A stretch of DNA of 36,277 nucleotides from Neocallimastix lanati (nom. inval.) (Eukaryota; Neocallimastigomycota; Neocallimastigomycetes; Neocallimastigales; Neocallimastigaceae). Position 1 is the first letter of the stretch; every line of letters begins with the position of its first letter. The stretch lies in NCBI GenBank assembly GCA_016946835.1, contig JACVTC010000298.1, forward strand, positions 17,501-53,777. Reading direction: 5' to 3'. Below the pieces are notes generated by a model. That model saw only the letters and a list, made by a program, of their open reading frames with translations. It had not been told where the DNA came from and did not search any database. Below are positions 1-12,446 of the stretch, in pieces. The position numbers were made by a program, and so were the translations under genes.

Positions 1-113
1 TAAAAATAATAAATAATAAAAATAATAAATAATAAAATAATAAATAATAAAAATAATAAATAATAAAAATAATAAATAATAAAAATAATAAATAATAAAA
101 ATAATAAATTGAT
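1..113. repeat. AAT-rich 13/14-bp satellite
   Basis: Tandem units built from taataaa and taataaaaa steps run from the first base to about 113. They are the A-orientation form of the heptamer satellite found elsewhere in the window. The array is cut by the window edge, so its true length is unknown. Confidence 0.8.
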
Positions 114-514
114 AAATTAACAAATAAACAAATTAATAAATAAATAATTATTAAAAATAAATAATAGTAGTGTAATTTTCAAATAAAATAAAGGTTGCAA
201 AAAATTATTAGCTTTTTTTTTTTTTTTTTTAATAAAGTATATATTATTAAGTTTCTTAATAATTATATATTAAAAGCAAACAAACAGACAAAAAAAAATA
301 AAAAAAAATAAATAAGATATTATATATAATTAAAGTTAAATTTTTATTTTTTAAAAAAAGTAGTACAATAATTTTTAATATCTTAATATATTATAAATTA
401 AACTCTCCATTCATCACCACCACTTTTTTCATCATTAATAAGTAAAAAATATTGTTAACATCAAATAATAAAATAATGAGTTTAATATGAAATAGGATTT
501 ATACCAAAATAATA
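114..514. other. AT-rich spacer, no gene seen
   Basis: Mostly A/T runs. A short more complex stretch near 400-440 (aactctccattcatcacc) stands out from the background, but no open frame or splice-like exon is visible. I see no supportable gene here. Confidence 0.6.
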
Positions 515-760
515 AATAATAAATAATAAATAATTAAATAATTAAATAATAAATAATTATATAATAATAATAAATAATTAAATAATTAAATAATAAATAA
601 TAAATAATAAATAATAAATAATAAATAATAAATAATAAATAATAAATAATAAATAATAAATAATAAATAATAAATAATAAATAATAAATAATAAATAATA
701 AATAATAAATAATAAATAATAAATAATAATTGAATAATAAATAATAAATAATAATAAAGA
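515..760. repeat. Heptamer satellite, A orientation
   Basis: Head-to-tail taataaa heptamers with occasional variants such as attgaataa. Read on the minus strand, the array is free of stops and spells a repeating FIIYYLL pattern. That explains the apparent minus-strand reading frame here; I do not regard it as a gene. Confidence 0.9.
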
Positions 761-985
761 ATAAAAAATAAAAAATATAATAAAAAATAAGTAATATATA
801 ATATAAAATAATTATTATTATTTTTTTCTTTATTTTCTTCAATTTTATCTGTATATATTATTGCTTATTTTAATTCTGAATAATAAATATTTTATTTTTC
901 TTTTTGGGTTAAAAATAGTTTTAAATGAATTGAATAAAAAAATAATTTGAATATAAATTTTTTTTATTTTTTCTTGAAAATAAAA

Positions 986-1091
986 AAAGGTTGATCGCTA
1001 TCTTTTAAAAAATAATATAAAAGTCATCGTCATACAATTCTTAACTATCAGATAGATTGCTTATATTATGTATATTCAATGATCGACCTTT
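986..1091. other. Candidate structured element with paired ends
   Basis: The ends of this 106-base segment are complementary. AAAGGTTGATCG (986-997) pairs with TGATCGACCTTT (1080-1091) over 12 positions, two of them G-T. Just inside, CTATC (998-1002) can pair with GATAG (1051-1055). The interior is less repetitive than its surroundings. On the minus strand the element is followed by a run of T, as a pol III terminator would be. It could be a small structured RNA, a MITE-like terminal inverted repeat element, or chance. I see no snoRNA C/D boxes in the right order and no known RNA motif. Confidence 0.25.
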
Positions 1092-1109
1092 CTTTAACAT
1101 AATAATAAA

Positions 1110-2084
1110 TATTTAAAAAAAAAAAAAAAAAATAGGAAATATTCAATTAATATTTATATTTATTTATTTATATTTATTTATTTATATATTTATATTTATA
1201 TATATTTATATTTATATATATTTATATATATTTATATATATATTATTAATCAATATTTCATATTTCATATTTTATTTTATTTTATTTTATTTTATTTTAT
1301 TTTTCTTTTCTCTTTTCCATAATATTAAATTAAATATAAAAAAAAGAAAAGATAAAAAATATTTGATAATGTGTAATGTGATTTTCTTTTTTTCATATTA
1401 AATATATTAAATATCTAATTAATTAGTATTTATATAGAAATAATAAAATTTTTATTAAATAGATATAAATATATATATATAAATAAATATTAATATATAA
1501 ATAAATATATAAATAAATAAATATAAATAAATAAACATATAAATAAATAAATAAATATATATATATATAAATATAAATATATAAATATATATAAATATAT
1601 AAAAATAAATAAATATATAAATAAATATAAATAAATAAATAAATATTTTTTTTTTTTTTATTTTTTATTTTATTTTATTTTATTTTATTTAATTTTATTT
1701 AATTTTCTTTTTTCATTTATTCAACATAATTTTAAATTTATTTTACTATTTCCTTTTTAGGACTAAAATGATTCTTTCATTTAATTTAATTTATTTATAT
1801 TAAATAAGGTTGATTAATGAATAATTTTTAATTTTTTTTTATTTTTTTATTCGTTGTTTATTTTTTAAAAAATTTTAATTTTGTTTTTTAATTATTATTT
1901 TATTATTTTATTATTTAATTCTTTATTTCTTTATTTTTATTTTTATTTTTTAAAAAAAAATAAAAATAAAAATAATAATAAAGATAAAAGATAAAAAATA
2001 AAAAGAAAAAACAAAGGAAATAAATATGTAAATAGGAGTTGAAATACCACTCATAAATTATTTATGTGAAAAAAAAATTTCTAT
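1110..2084. other. Low-complexity spacer
   Basis: Contains TATTTA/TATATTTA arrays (about 1150-1250 and 1460-1645), TTTTA pentamers (about 1270-1305 and 1665-1690) and mixed A/T tracts. No exon-like sequence was found on either strand. Confidence 0.7.
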
Positions 2085-2210
2085 CTTATTAATAGAATTA
2101 ATAAATTGAAATTGAAATTGAAATTGACATTTCTTTCATAAATTATTAACTTGATATATTTAATAAAATTAATAAATTGAAATTGAAATTGAAATTTCTT
2201 TCATAAATAA
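2085..2210. repeat. Direct duplication with GAAATT microrepeats
   Basis: Two related copies, about 2088-2147 and 2161-2208, each carry attaataaattgaaattgaa and end in tttctttcataaat. They lie about 70 bases apart. A perfect 14-base palindrome, tagtgttaacacta, sits just downstream at 2234-2247. Confidence 0.7.
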
Positions 2211-2247
2211 TTTTTATTTTGAAAATAATTTAATAGTGTTAACACTA

Positions 2248-2710
2248 AATTCATTTAAAAAACGAAAAAATCAATTAAAATATAAAAATTTATCCAAATA
2301 AACCAGAAAAAACATAATTCTTTTCATGACTTATTTGATATTATTTTTATATAATAAAATTTAAATTATAAAAAGTAAAATTAAAATAATATCAAAATAA
2401 CAATGATAAATAATAAATAGTAAAATAACAAATAATAAAATGATAAATTAATAAATAAGAAATAAATAAATAAGAAATTAATAAATAAGAAATTAATAAA
2501 TAAGAAATTAATAAATAATAAATAAATAAATAAATAATAAAAAATATTAAATAATAATATTAAATACAAAATCATAAATAATAAATAATTATAATTAATT
2601 GTAAATAATAAATAAAAACAGTAATTATTTGTATATATAAATTTTTAATATTACGAACAATAAAAAAAAATAAAAAAATTTATTAAAATAAAATTAATGT
2701 ATGAAATTAA
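2248..2710 (+). promoter_or_regulatory. Upstream region of the ankyrin gene with two upstream ATGs
   Basis: An AT-rich region before the ankyrin gene, including a short heptamer-like block (about 2400-2600). Two ATGs lie just before the real start, at 2697 and 2701, both out of frame with it. The frame from 2701 ends at 2721, overlapping the gene start. No defined promoter motif is recognised. The position of the transcription start is not visible. Confidence 0.35.
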
Positions 2711-4234
2711 ATGGATTTTAATAAATTTCAAACCGAGTTTTTATCTCTATTAAAATCAAAAAATAAGAAATGTTTAGAGACTATCGAAACTAACGAAACA
2801 ATAATAAAGGAAAAGTTAGGAGAGAACGGAGATCCACAGGTTCTAAAAAATTTTGTTGATGAAATTAATAATTTTATTGTGGAAGATGATAATTTAATTA
2901 ATATTTTTGTTGATGGCAATAATAGTACAAGTACAACGGCAAATAAATTTGATTTAGTTAGCAAAGTTTTAAACCATCCCCTTTTTTCTAATGTTTTGCA
3001 GGTATTCAATGATAGCGATGTATTCATAAGAGCCTGTAAAGAAGGTAATGGAAGTGCAGCAAAATGGCTTCTGACTACGAATGTTAGTCCATATACCCAA
3101 GATTCGGATGGTATGTCGGCATTGATGTATGCAGCACAACAAAATTTTGATTTTGTAATTAAACCATTTCTCAGTGATAGTCGTTGCCTCAATCTTGAGG
3201 ATAAAAATGGAGAAAATGTTTTATTTCATTCCATACGTAATCCAAAGTTCTTTACGGATGATTTACCATCGGTGAATCAATACCAATATAAACTTATACT
3301 CAACTCTGAAATTAATATCAATCAAACCAATCATCAAGGGGAATCTCTTCTTACCTATTGTATTAAAAATAATATCATTGAAGCCATCGGTAAATATTTA
3401 CTATTCCATAGTGACATTGATGTTAACATTGCAGATAATGAAGGAAAGACACCAGCCATGTATTTAACGGAAAAGGGTAGATTTATGGAACTATTGAAAC
3501 TGCATACGAAGCATTGTAATTATGATTATATTAACATGAAAGGAGAATCGGCACTCTCAGTACTTATTGGAAAAATGTATAATTATAGTAAGGAAACGGA
3601 ACGAGCTCAATATTCGGATTATGTTCGAGTGATGAGTACCTTTGTGAACTATCAATGTGATTTTAATTATTCAGTTGATAGTGATGAAAATACAGCATTT
3701 ATGGTCTTTTTAATTGTTAATGATGTAACCACCGCTAAATTCTGTGCAAAGTATTTAAATAAATTGGATCTTTCAGTTAAAAATAAATATGGAGAAAATG
3801 CCACATCTCTCTGCTATAAATTAGGACATTATAAACTTATACCACTTTTGAAAAATAATCCTACCTTTAATTATAGCTACAGAGATCCCATCACTCAAAA
3901 TAACTTATTAATGATTTCAATCGTTAATAACTATTTAGGGATAAAAGAATTATTAGAAAATGATCCATCAATAATTAATGAAGTTAATTATAAAAATGAG
4001 AATGGATTAATTATAGCGGCAAAGATGAATCAGGTGAAAGCCGTCGACCTATTACTAGAACGAGGTATTTATATTGATCATCAAGATAATCTTGGAAATA
4101 CAGCGCTTCATTACGCGGTAGATCTTCAGGAGCCTTATTTAATTTCTAGATTAATGAGCAAACAACCAAATATCCATCTTAAGAATAATGAAGGTAAATC
4201 AGCATTAATGATAGCCCAAGAACTTGAAGAAGAA

Positions 4235-4276
<42 letters not shown>

Positions 4277-4567
4277 GAGGAGATCATCAATCTTTTAACG
4301 AATCCATCCTATAAATTATCTAAAATAAAATTTAATTTTAATAGTCAATCAACAAATAAATATACCGACGAAATTCAAAAATATATTATTCCTTATGCCA
4401 ATAATTATTTTCCGGATTATAAAAGCACGAATGAAATGGAAAATAGTAAAAATGAAATTTATCGAAGAAATAAAATTGCCGGTTCCATTAATATGAAAGT
4501 ATTTGGTGTAATTATTATTATAATTATTGTGATCTATACCTGTATATTTATTTATAAATATTCCTAA
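2711..4567 (+). CDS. Ankyrin-repeat protein with C-terminal membrane anchor
   Basis: Intact single-exon gene for 618 residues. Residues 1-100 are a helical N-terminal region without recognised motifs. Residues about 101-505 hold degenerate ankyrin repeats, seen as recurring loop-plus-helix blocks such as DGMSALMYAAQ, NHQGESLLTYC, DNEGKTPAMYL, NENGLIIAA, DNLGNTALHYAV and NNEGKSALMIA. A 13-residue asparagine run (509-521), encoded by AAT repeats, interrupts the acidic linker. The protein ends with a strongly hydrophobic segment (about 597-615, rich in Ile) followed by KYS. That fits a tail-anchored protein with the ankyrin domain in the cytosol, an inference from layout. No signal peptide is seen. 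Ankyrin repeats normally bind protein partners; the partner cannot be guessed. The ATG at 2711 follows an A-rich leader, but two out-of-frame ATGs lie just upstream. Confidence 0.92.
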
Positions 4568-5604
4568 TAAATGATAAAATGAATGAATGAATGAATAATA
4601 ATAATAATAAACGTTAATAATAATAAATAATGGTAAAAAGAATTAAATAATTAAATAATTAAAAATTTAAAAAATAAAAATAAAAATAAAAATAAATGAA
4701 TAAATAAATAAATAAACGAATAAGCGAATGAATATAAATGAATATAAATGAATGAATATAAATAAATAAATAAATATAAAAAAGTTAAAGTATTAAGTGT
4801 AACTTCAAATAGAAAATACTTTAATTGTATTTTCTTTTTTTTTTTTTTTTTTTTTTTTAAAGAAAAAAAAAATTATACTAATTATAAGAAATTAAAATAA
4901 TGATAATGATAGCAATAATTATAATAAATATAAGACAATAACAAAAAAAAAAAAAAAAAAAAAATTAATAATAATAAATATTTTATATAATATATTTATT
5001 AAAAATATTTAGGAGGAAAATTATTCAACTATGGAATAATAAAATGTCGAATTTTTTTTTTTTTTTTTTTTTTTTATATTTTAGGAAAAACTATTTTATA
5101 AATATAAATAATAATAATAATAATAATAGTAATAATAATAATAATAATAATAATAGTAGTAAATAATAATAAATAATAAATAATAACAATAATATATAAT
5201 AATAATAAATAAATAAATAAATAATAATGATAGTAATAATTTTACCCTTTTTGAAATTATTATAAAAATAAAAAAAAAATAAAAAATAAAAAATAAATCC
5301 TATTTTCTACTCTTTTCATTTTTATTTTATTTTTATTTTATTCAATCTGTACTTATATTTATATTTTTACTATTTATTTTATTTTATTTTATTTTATTTT
5401 ATTTTATTTTATTTTATTTTATTTTATTTTATTTTATTTTATTTTATTTTATTTTATTTTATTTTATTTTATTTTATTTTATTTTATTTTATTTTATTTT
5501 ATTTTATTTTATTTTATTTTATTTTATTTTATTTTATTTTATTTTATTTTATTTTATTTTATTTTTATTTTAAATTGGTTGTGATATTTGGAAAAAAAAA
5601 AAAA

Positions 5605-5635
<31 letters not shown>

Positions 5636-6263
5636 GTAATAGTAATAGTAATAATAATAATAATATATAATAAATAATAATCAGATTTTTACTATTTTTT
5701 GAAATTAAAATATCATTATTTAAATGTTTTTTTTTAAGGATTATTCATTTTAATTATTATTTAAAGTTTTTTTTTATTTTTTAAAGTTTTAAGAAGAAAA
5801 GATAAAAAATATATATATATAAAATAAATAAAATAAATAAATAAAATAAAATAATAAATTATCAAATTAAATTATAGAAAAATTAGAAATTGTACAAAAA
5901 AAAAAAAAAAAAAATTAAAATTTTATTTTTTTTTCTTTTTTTTTTGTACTACTACTACTACCATAATTTAATTATATACAATAAGGTTAATGAAATAATG
6001 AAATAATTTTTTTTTTTTTGGAAAAAAGAATACTAAATTATATTATAGGATGGATGACAACTTATTAAAACTAAAAAGAAATAATAATAAATAATTGTTT
6101 ATGTATCACTGAATATAAAGAAATAATGAATAATTATAATTGATTTTAATCATTATTATTTATTAAATAGTTTATTTATTATTTAAAACTATTTGATAAT
6201 CATAAACGTTTCTTTTCTTTATAATAAAAAAAAAAAAAAAATTAAATTGTTTATATATAATTT

Positions 6264-6295
<32 letters not shown>

Positions 6296-6431
6296 GAGGT
6301 ATTTCTATGATTTCATCCATGTTATAATCATTTTTTTTTCTTTTTAAACTTATTTCAAGGATGAAATTCTTTACCTATTAAATTTTATTTAATTATAATT
6401 AGAATAAAAGAATATATATATATTTATATAT
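4568..6431. other. Repeat-rich spacer downstream of the ankyrin gene
   Basis: Holds AATG/AAATA microsatellites right after the stop, several AAT arrays (about 5105-5230 and 5605-5670), A and T homopolymers up to about 25 bases, and one long pentamer array listed separately. No coding sequence or RNA gene was recognised. Confidence 0.7.
5372..5563. repeat. Pure TTTTA pentamer microsatellite
   Basis: About 190 bases of nearly perfect attttatttt tandem repeat, roughly 38 units, with no obvious interruptions. Such purity suggests recent expansion or ongoing length change. Confidence 0.95.
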
Positions 6432-6824
6432 TTATACCTCTCTGGATCGAACCCCCATCAGTATCAAATCTTCAACCATTTCTTCCCCATAGAATTTTCG
6501 TGTGATAGGTTAGAGGTTAAATGATACTCAGGTAGGTATGTCTTTCTAAATTTCTAACGCTTTATAAAGATTCCCATGGCGTAAGCCTTTGTCTGAGAGA
6601 GAGAGAGAGGATTTATAGTTTTCCAGCTTCTCTGGAATGGCAAGGAGGTGACCTATAGTGGGCTCTGCTTTCCCTTTGAGGATCACGTAGAGAACTTCTA
6701 CACCGGAGTTTCTTTGCTTATGAAGGAGGTTACCGGCGTCGACGCCGTACCTTACCAGTAATGGCAGTTAAACATACCGCCCATATTATATGTGGGAGAC
6801 ATAAGTCTTCAGTCCATATAAGAA
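6432..6824 (-). pseudogene. Decayed reading frame in a GC-rich island, transposon-like
   Basis: A sharply bounded, much GC-richer block. On the minus strand a frame of 73 codons (6767-6549) is open, with coding-like content such as RYGVDAGNLLHKQ and KGLRHGNLYKAL. The same frame continues to a stop at 6432-6434. It crosses in-frame stops at 6546-6548 (TAG), 6528-6530 (TGA) and 6510-6512 (TAA), with ITRKFYGEEMVEDLI near its end. That pattern fits a gene broken by point mutation. Codon choice (CGC, GGC, CTC) differs from the host genes here. A perfect 14-base palindrome, cggcgtcgacgccg, lies at 6734-6747. I do not recognise the protein. A mobile-element fragment is the likeliest source, but a structured RNA gene is not excluded. 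Confidence 0.45.
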
Positions 6825-6960
6825 AAAAAAAATATATATATATATATATATTTGTACCCCTAATTCAAAATTTTATTTTTATTTTTAATTTTTTTTTTTA
6901 ATTAAAAGAACACAAAATCATCTTACATAAAAAAAATTTTTTTAAAACATTAATAAAAAT

Positions 6961-7659
<699 letters not shown>

Positions 7660-7760
7660 TGTTCTGGTAATGCAAATAAAAAAAAAATTTTTATTTTTTG
7701 AATTATTCATTATAATAGGTGTAACGAAATTAAATTCATTTTAATTTATTTTAACAATCC

Positions 7761-7840
7761 TTTTTTTTTATTTTTATTAATTTTTTTTTATTTTTATTAA
7801 TTTTTTTTTATTTTTATTAATTTTTTTTTATTTTTATTTT
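7761..7840. repeat. 20-bp tandem repeat, four units
   Basis: Four exact or nearly exact copies of a 20-base unit (nine T, then atttttattaa) begin at 7761, 7781, 7801 and 7821; the last diverges at its end. Confidence 0.9.
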
Positions 7841-8033
7841 TATTTGTTAATTTTTTTTTTCCATAGTAAAAAGGCGTTTAACGAATAGATTAAGATAGAA
7901 ATATTAAATATTTTAGAAATAAGAAAAATCAATAAATCATATTCTATCATATTACATTATATTCTATTGTATTAAATGAAATTAAATGAAATTAAAATAT
8001 ATATTATTAAAATAAATAAATAAATAAATAAAT

Positions 8034-8151
8034 ATGAAATAAAATAAATATATTTAATATGAAATAAAATAAATATATTTAATATGAAATAAAATAAATA
8101 TATTTAATTTGAAATAAAATAAATATATTTAATTTGAAATAAAATAAATCT
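8034..8151. repeat. 25-bp tandem repeat, about five units
   Basis: A unit starting atgaaataaaataaatat recurs at 8034, 8059, 8084, 8109 and 8134. The last two copies carry ttg in place of atg, and the final one is truncated. Confidence 0.9.
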
Positions 8152-9179
8152 TTAATATAATCTTTAATATAAATTAAAAAATCCCCAATTTCTTTTTTTT
8201 TTTTTTTTTTTTCCTTTTTTCCTTTTTTTTTTTTTATTTATTTAGTTTGATTTTTTTAAATTTTTTATATATTTATTTATTTAGTTTATAATAATAATTT
8301 TTTTTTTAGTTGTTATTCCAATAAGAAAAAAAGTATGAAAGTAGAGTAAAAAAAAAATTAAATAGGAATGATGAAAAAAAAAAAAAAAAAAGAGAGAAAT
8401 AGAAAAAAATAAAAGAAAAAAAATAAATCATTTTTTAATAAAAAATTTTTTTTATTTTAAAAAAAAATATATTTATTTATTTATTCATATAATACTATTA
8501 TATTAAAAATATTTTTAATTTTTTTTTATTATGTGGGATAATTTTTTTGTATATTAAATGTGCTTGATAATAAATTTGTAAATTACTAAATAGTAATTAT
8601 GAATACTACTAATGGAATTATGAACAACTTTTTTAAATAATAATAATAATAATAATAATAATGAAATTATGAACCATTTTACAAATAATAATAATGAATA
8701 ACTTTTAACTAATAAATAACTAATAAATAATTAAAATAAAATATTTTATATATAAATAGGATTTAAAAAAAAAATATTTATTTTTATTTGAAATTTCCAA
8801 TGCCAAGTTTTGAAAGATAAAAAAATAACAAATAAAAAAAGAAAAAAAATTAAAATAAAAATTAAAGATAAAAATAAACTTTGTCATGTCAATATAAAAT
8901 TTGACAATTCATATCAAAGTTTTGAATATTGAATATATAAAAAAAAAAATAATAAAATTATTTATGGGAATAATAAAATAATGAAATGATAAAAAAAAAA
9001 AAAATTTTTTTTATTATCCAATAAAATAATGAAAAAGTAAAGTAAAAAAAAAAAGAAAAAAAAATATTTAATAATTATTTTTACTATAATATAAATAATT
9101 TTTAAAATAATTTTTTTTCCTTTAAAAAAAAAAAGTTGTTAAAATCAATGTTGCATGGTTAAATGAATACTTAATTAGG
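8152..9179. other. AT-rich spacer, no gene seen
   Basis: T tracts, A tracts and short AAT blocks. The stretch 8770-8940 is slightly more complex (caatgccaagttttgaaag, then ctttgtcatgtcaatataaa), but no open frame with coding character was found. Confidence 0.6.
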
Positions 9180-9261
9180 AATATTAACTATATAATTATA
9201 GAAATTTTATTCATAGAAAGAATATTAACTATATAATTATAGAAATTTTATTCATAGAAAA
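9180..9261. repeat. 41-bp tandem duplication
   Basis: Two near-identical copies starting aatattaactatataatta begin at 9180 and 9221, directly abutting. This is a simple recent tandem duplication. Confidence 0.9.
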
Positions 9262-9298
9262 GTATAAGACTTTATTACTTATAATAATTATTTGATGT

Positions 9299-10218
9299 TT
9301 AATAAATAGTAAATAATAAATAAATAATAATTAATTAATTAATTAATAATAAATAATTAAATAATAAATAATGGAATAATAATTAATAATAATTAATAAT
9401 TAATAAATAATTAAATAATAATTAATAATTAATAATTAATAATTAATAATTGATAAATAATAAATAAATATTGAATATTTAATAATAAATAATAAATAAT
9501 TAAATAATATTGAATATTGAATCAAATGGAATAATGGAATAATGAATAATTAAATAATAGATTAAAAATAGAGTTAATTAGAATTATTACAATATGCAAA
9601 ATAAAAAATAAAAAAAAAAAGGAAAAAAGTTTAATTAATATAAATTAATGTATAATTACTTAAAATAAAAAAAAAAACAATATATCTAATTAAAAAAAAT
9701 AAAAATTAAATTGAATTTTAAGTATTATGTACAAAAGTTTAATGAAATTGAAAAAAAAATTTTTTTTAATATAATGTATTATATTACTTTAAATAAAATA
9801 ATATATTACAATATGTAATAAAAGCACATTAAATTTTTATTTAATAAAATTTGTATTTAAAATATTTAAATAACTAAATAAATAAATAATAAATAAATAA
9901 ATAATAAATAATAAATAATAAATAATTGAATAATAAATAATAAATAATAAATAATAAATAATAAATAATAAATAATAAATAATAAATAATAAATAAATAA
10001 TAAATAATAAATAATAAATAATAAATAATAAATAATAAATAATAAATAAATAAATAAATAATTAATTAATTAATTAAATAATAAATAATAAATAATAAAT
10101 AAATAATTAATTAATTAATTAAATAATAAATAATAAATAATAAATAAATAATAAATAAATAAGAAATAAATAATAAATAAATAATAAATAAATAATAAAT
10201 AAATAATAAATAATAAAT
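9299..10218. repeat. Heptamer satellite, A orientation, mixed with AATT repeats
   Basis: taataaa-type heptamers and attaattaata variants fill 9299-9560 and 9862-10218. A non-repetitive AT spacer lies between them (about 9560-9860). This block sits about 400 bases upstream of the first four-TM gene. Confidence 0.85.
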
Positions 10219-10322
10219 TTTGATTTATTAATATTTTAAATGACAATTGAAACAAAATATATATAAAATTTATTAATAGAATATATATAAATTTCATGAT
10301 TATGAATATTTCACTTTTTATA

Positions 10323-10362
10323 TAAACTTTTTTTTTTTTTAAAAAAAAAAAAAAAGTTTATA
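10323..10362. repeat. Near-perfect T/A palindrome
   Basis: The motif tataaac, then 13 T, then 15 A, then gtttata forms an almost perfect inverted repeat with no spacer. It could extrude as a cruciform. Similar T-run to A-run junctions recur near 10561-10614, 12731-12755 and 13912-13930. Confidence 0.7.
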
Positions 10363-10562
10363 TTTAAAATAATACTTTATAATAATAATAATAAAAAATA
10401 ATCTTATGTGAATATTTAAATCAAAAACTGTTTTTTTTTTATATATATATATATACAAAATTAAAATAATAATAATAAAAAAAAAAAAAAATAGACAAAT
10501 ATTTATAATAAGAAAATAGAATATATGATATATTTAAATATATAAAATTAATTTAATTCTTA

Positions 10563-10617
<55 letters not shown>

Positions 10618-10634
10618 ATTACAAATAATATAAA

Positions 10635-11429
10635 ATGTCAATACCAAATAATAAAAAACATTTTTTTTCCAGAATTTAATAAATTTCTTTATTGTATTAA
10701 ACTAGAAGATGCTGTTAAAATAAGTTCTATAATAATGGCTGTAAATATTACTAAATATTATTAATTTATTTATTTAATTTTTTTTTTTTTTTTAAAAAAA
10801 AAAAAATTTTATAATTTTATATTATTAAAATAAATGTGTACTTTAATTAATAATAATTAATTTGAATATATATTTACTTTTTTTTTCTTTTTTTTTCTAT
10901 TCTTTTTATTTACTTTACTTTTTAATTTTCTAAAATAAAGTTATTTGTCACAGCAGCCACTGTAAATATGCTAATTAAAAAAAGTCTATTAGCATTAATT
11001 GATGTTCCAGTAATAATATCATTTGTATTTTTAATAATAGGATTGTATATGGTAATATTCAATTTATTTCAATATATATATAATATATAAAAATATTTTA
11101 ATTTATTAAAAATTATATTTAACTTTTAACAATATTTTTTTTTTTTTTTTTTTATACCTTCTTGTATATATAAAATAGAAAAAGTTAAAATTTATGAAGC
11201 AATTTATATATATATATTTAGGCTATTTAGTTATACAATTTATAGTATATATTATCACTATTATATTAACAATAATAGTATTTGGTATGAGAAATCCTAA
11301 TATAAATGCTATAAATTATTATGTTAATGTGGATGACTTTATTGAAAAACCTTTTGAAGTCGTTAGACAATATATGTTTGATAGATTAATTTTATACCCA
11401 GTTTTAGTCTCTATCGGATATTTAATAGA

Positions 11430-11461
<32 letters not shown>

Positions 11462-11759
11462 CGTAAAATAAAATAGAAAATAATAAAATAAATAAATAAA
11501 ATAAAATAAAATAAATTAAAAAATCATTAATATATATAATAACGATACACTATTTAATTGAATTAATTTTTCTAAAATACAATGAAAAATATTTATATTA
11601 ATTATTTATTATAAATTAAAAAAAATGTATATATATATTTATTATATAAATACATTATAGCTTATTTATTATAATATAACAGGCTCATACATTGAACAAT
11701 TTGAAAATAATTTAGAAAAAGAATTAGAAAGTAGAAAATTGGAGGAAAATGAACAGTAA
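10635..11759 (+). CDS. Four-TM membrane protein family, copy A (exon 1 frame break)
   Basis: Exons 10635-10740, 10941-11051, 11179-11430 and 11661-11759 give about 188 residues. Donors are gtaaat, gtaata and gtaaaa; acceptors end in AG; all introns are phase 0. Homology to copies B and C fixes the frame: FPEFNKFLYCIKLEDAVKIS leads into TM1, exon 2 carries TM2 (VIISFVFLIIG), exon 3 opens KKLKFMKQFIYI and carries TM3 plus a polar loop, and TM4 spans the exon 3/4 junction. The tail is charged (NNLEKELESRKLEENEQ). The first ATG (aaaATGTCAATACC) is out of frame by one base because of an 8-T run at 10664-10671. This is a sequencing error, a real frameshift making a pseudogene, or a sign of an unseen upstream exon ending at the ccag in that spot. 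The function is unknown. Confidence 0.65.
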
Positions 11760-11889
11760 TATTTTTGAGAAATAATTAATTAATAATAAATCTTTAGAAA
11801 AAAAAATAACAACACCAATAATAATAATAATAATAAAACGAGGGGAGATGAAAATTTAATAAATGATATTAATTTGAAGAAGAAACACA

Positions 11890-11951
<62 letters not shown>

Positions 11952-12155
11952 ATAATATAATAATAATAGAAAATTAATTTTAATTTAAATTGGTAAACTT
12001 TTTTTTTTTTTTTTTCTTCTTTAAATTGTTTTGTTCTGAAATATAAAATGGTCCTTGAAAATTAATTACTGTTTAATATAAATAAATATTATTTAATAAA
12101 AATAATGATTGAAATCGTTTTAATAGTAAATAATAATAAACCCAAAAAAAAATAA

Positions 12156-12207
<52 letters not shown>

Positions 12208-12399
12208 GATTATTCATAAATTGAATAAAAAAAAAAAAAAATATGATACATATTTTTAGAAAAATAATTTGCAGAAATATATTAATATTTTAAATAAAAT
12301 AAATTATGTTTTCTGTTAATATAACAATATTTTCAAAAAATACTCTATACATTTATACACTTTTTTTTTTTTTTTTTGGAATAAAACAAAATAAAAATA

Positions 12400-12446
<47 letters not shown>

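Noticed and set aside
534-842. Minus-strand open frame of about 100 codons with YYLLFII repeats
   Set aside because: It is produced by the heptamer satellite; no non-repetitive coding sequence is attached. The same holds for frames at 14890-15441, 23917-24441 and 30530-30727.
2728-3192. 154-codon open frame opposite the ankyrin gene
   Set aside because: It is antisense to a clear ankyrin gene with typical codon use, and its own product shows no motif.
6432-6512. tRNA-like B box (gggttcgatcc) on the minus strand, with ACCTCT/AGAGGT ends 82 bases apart
   Set aside because: The T stem does not pair and no A box or anticodon arm can be built, so it is not a tRNA gene. It also lies in a coding-like frame.
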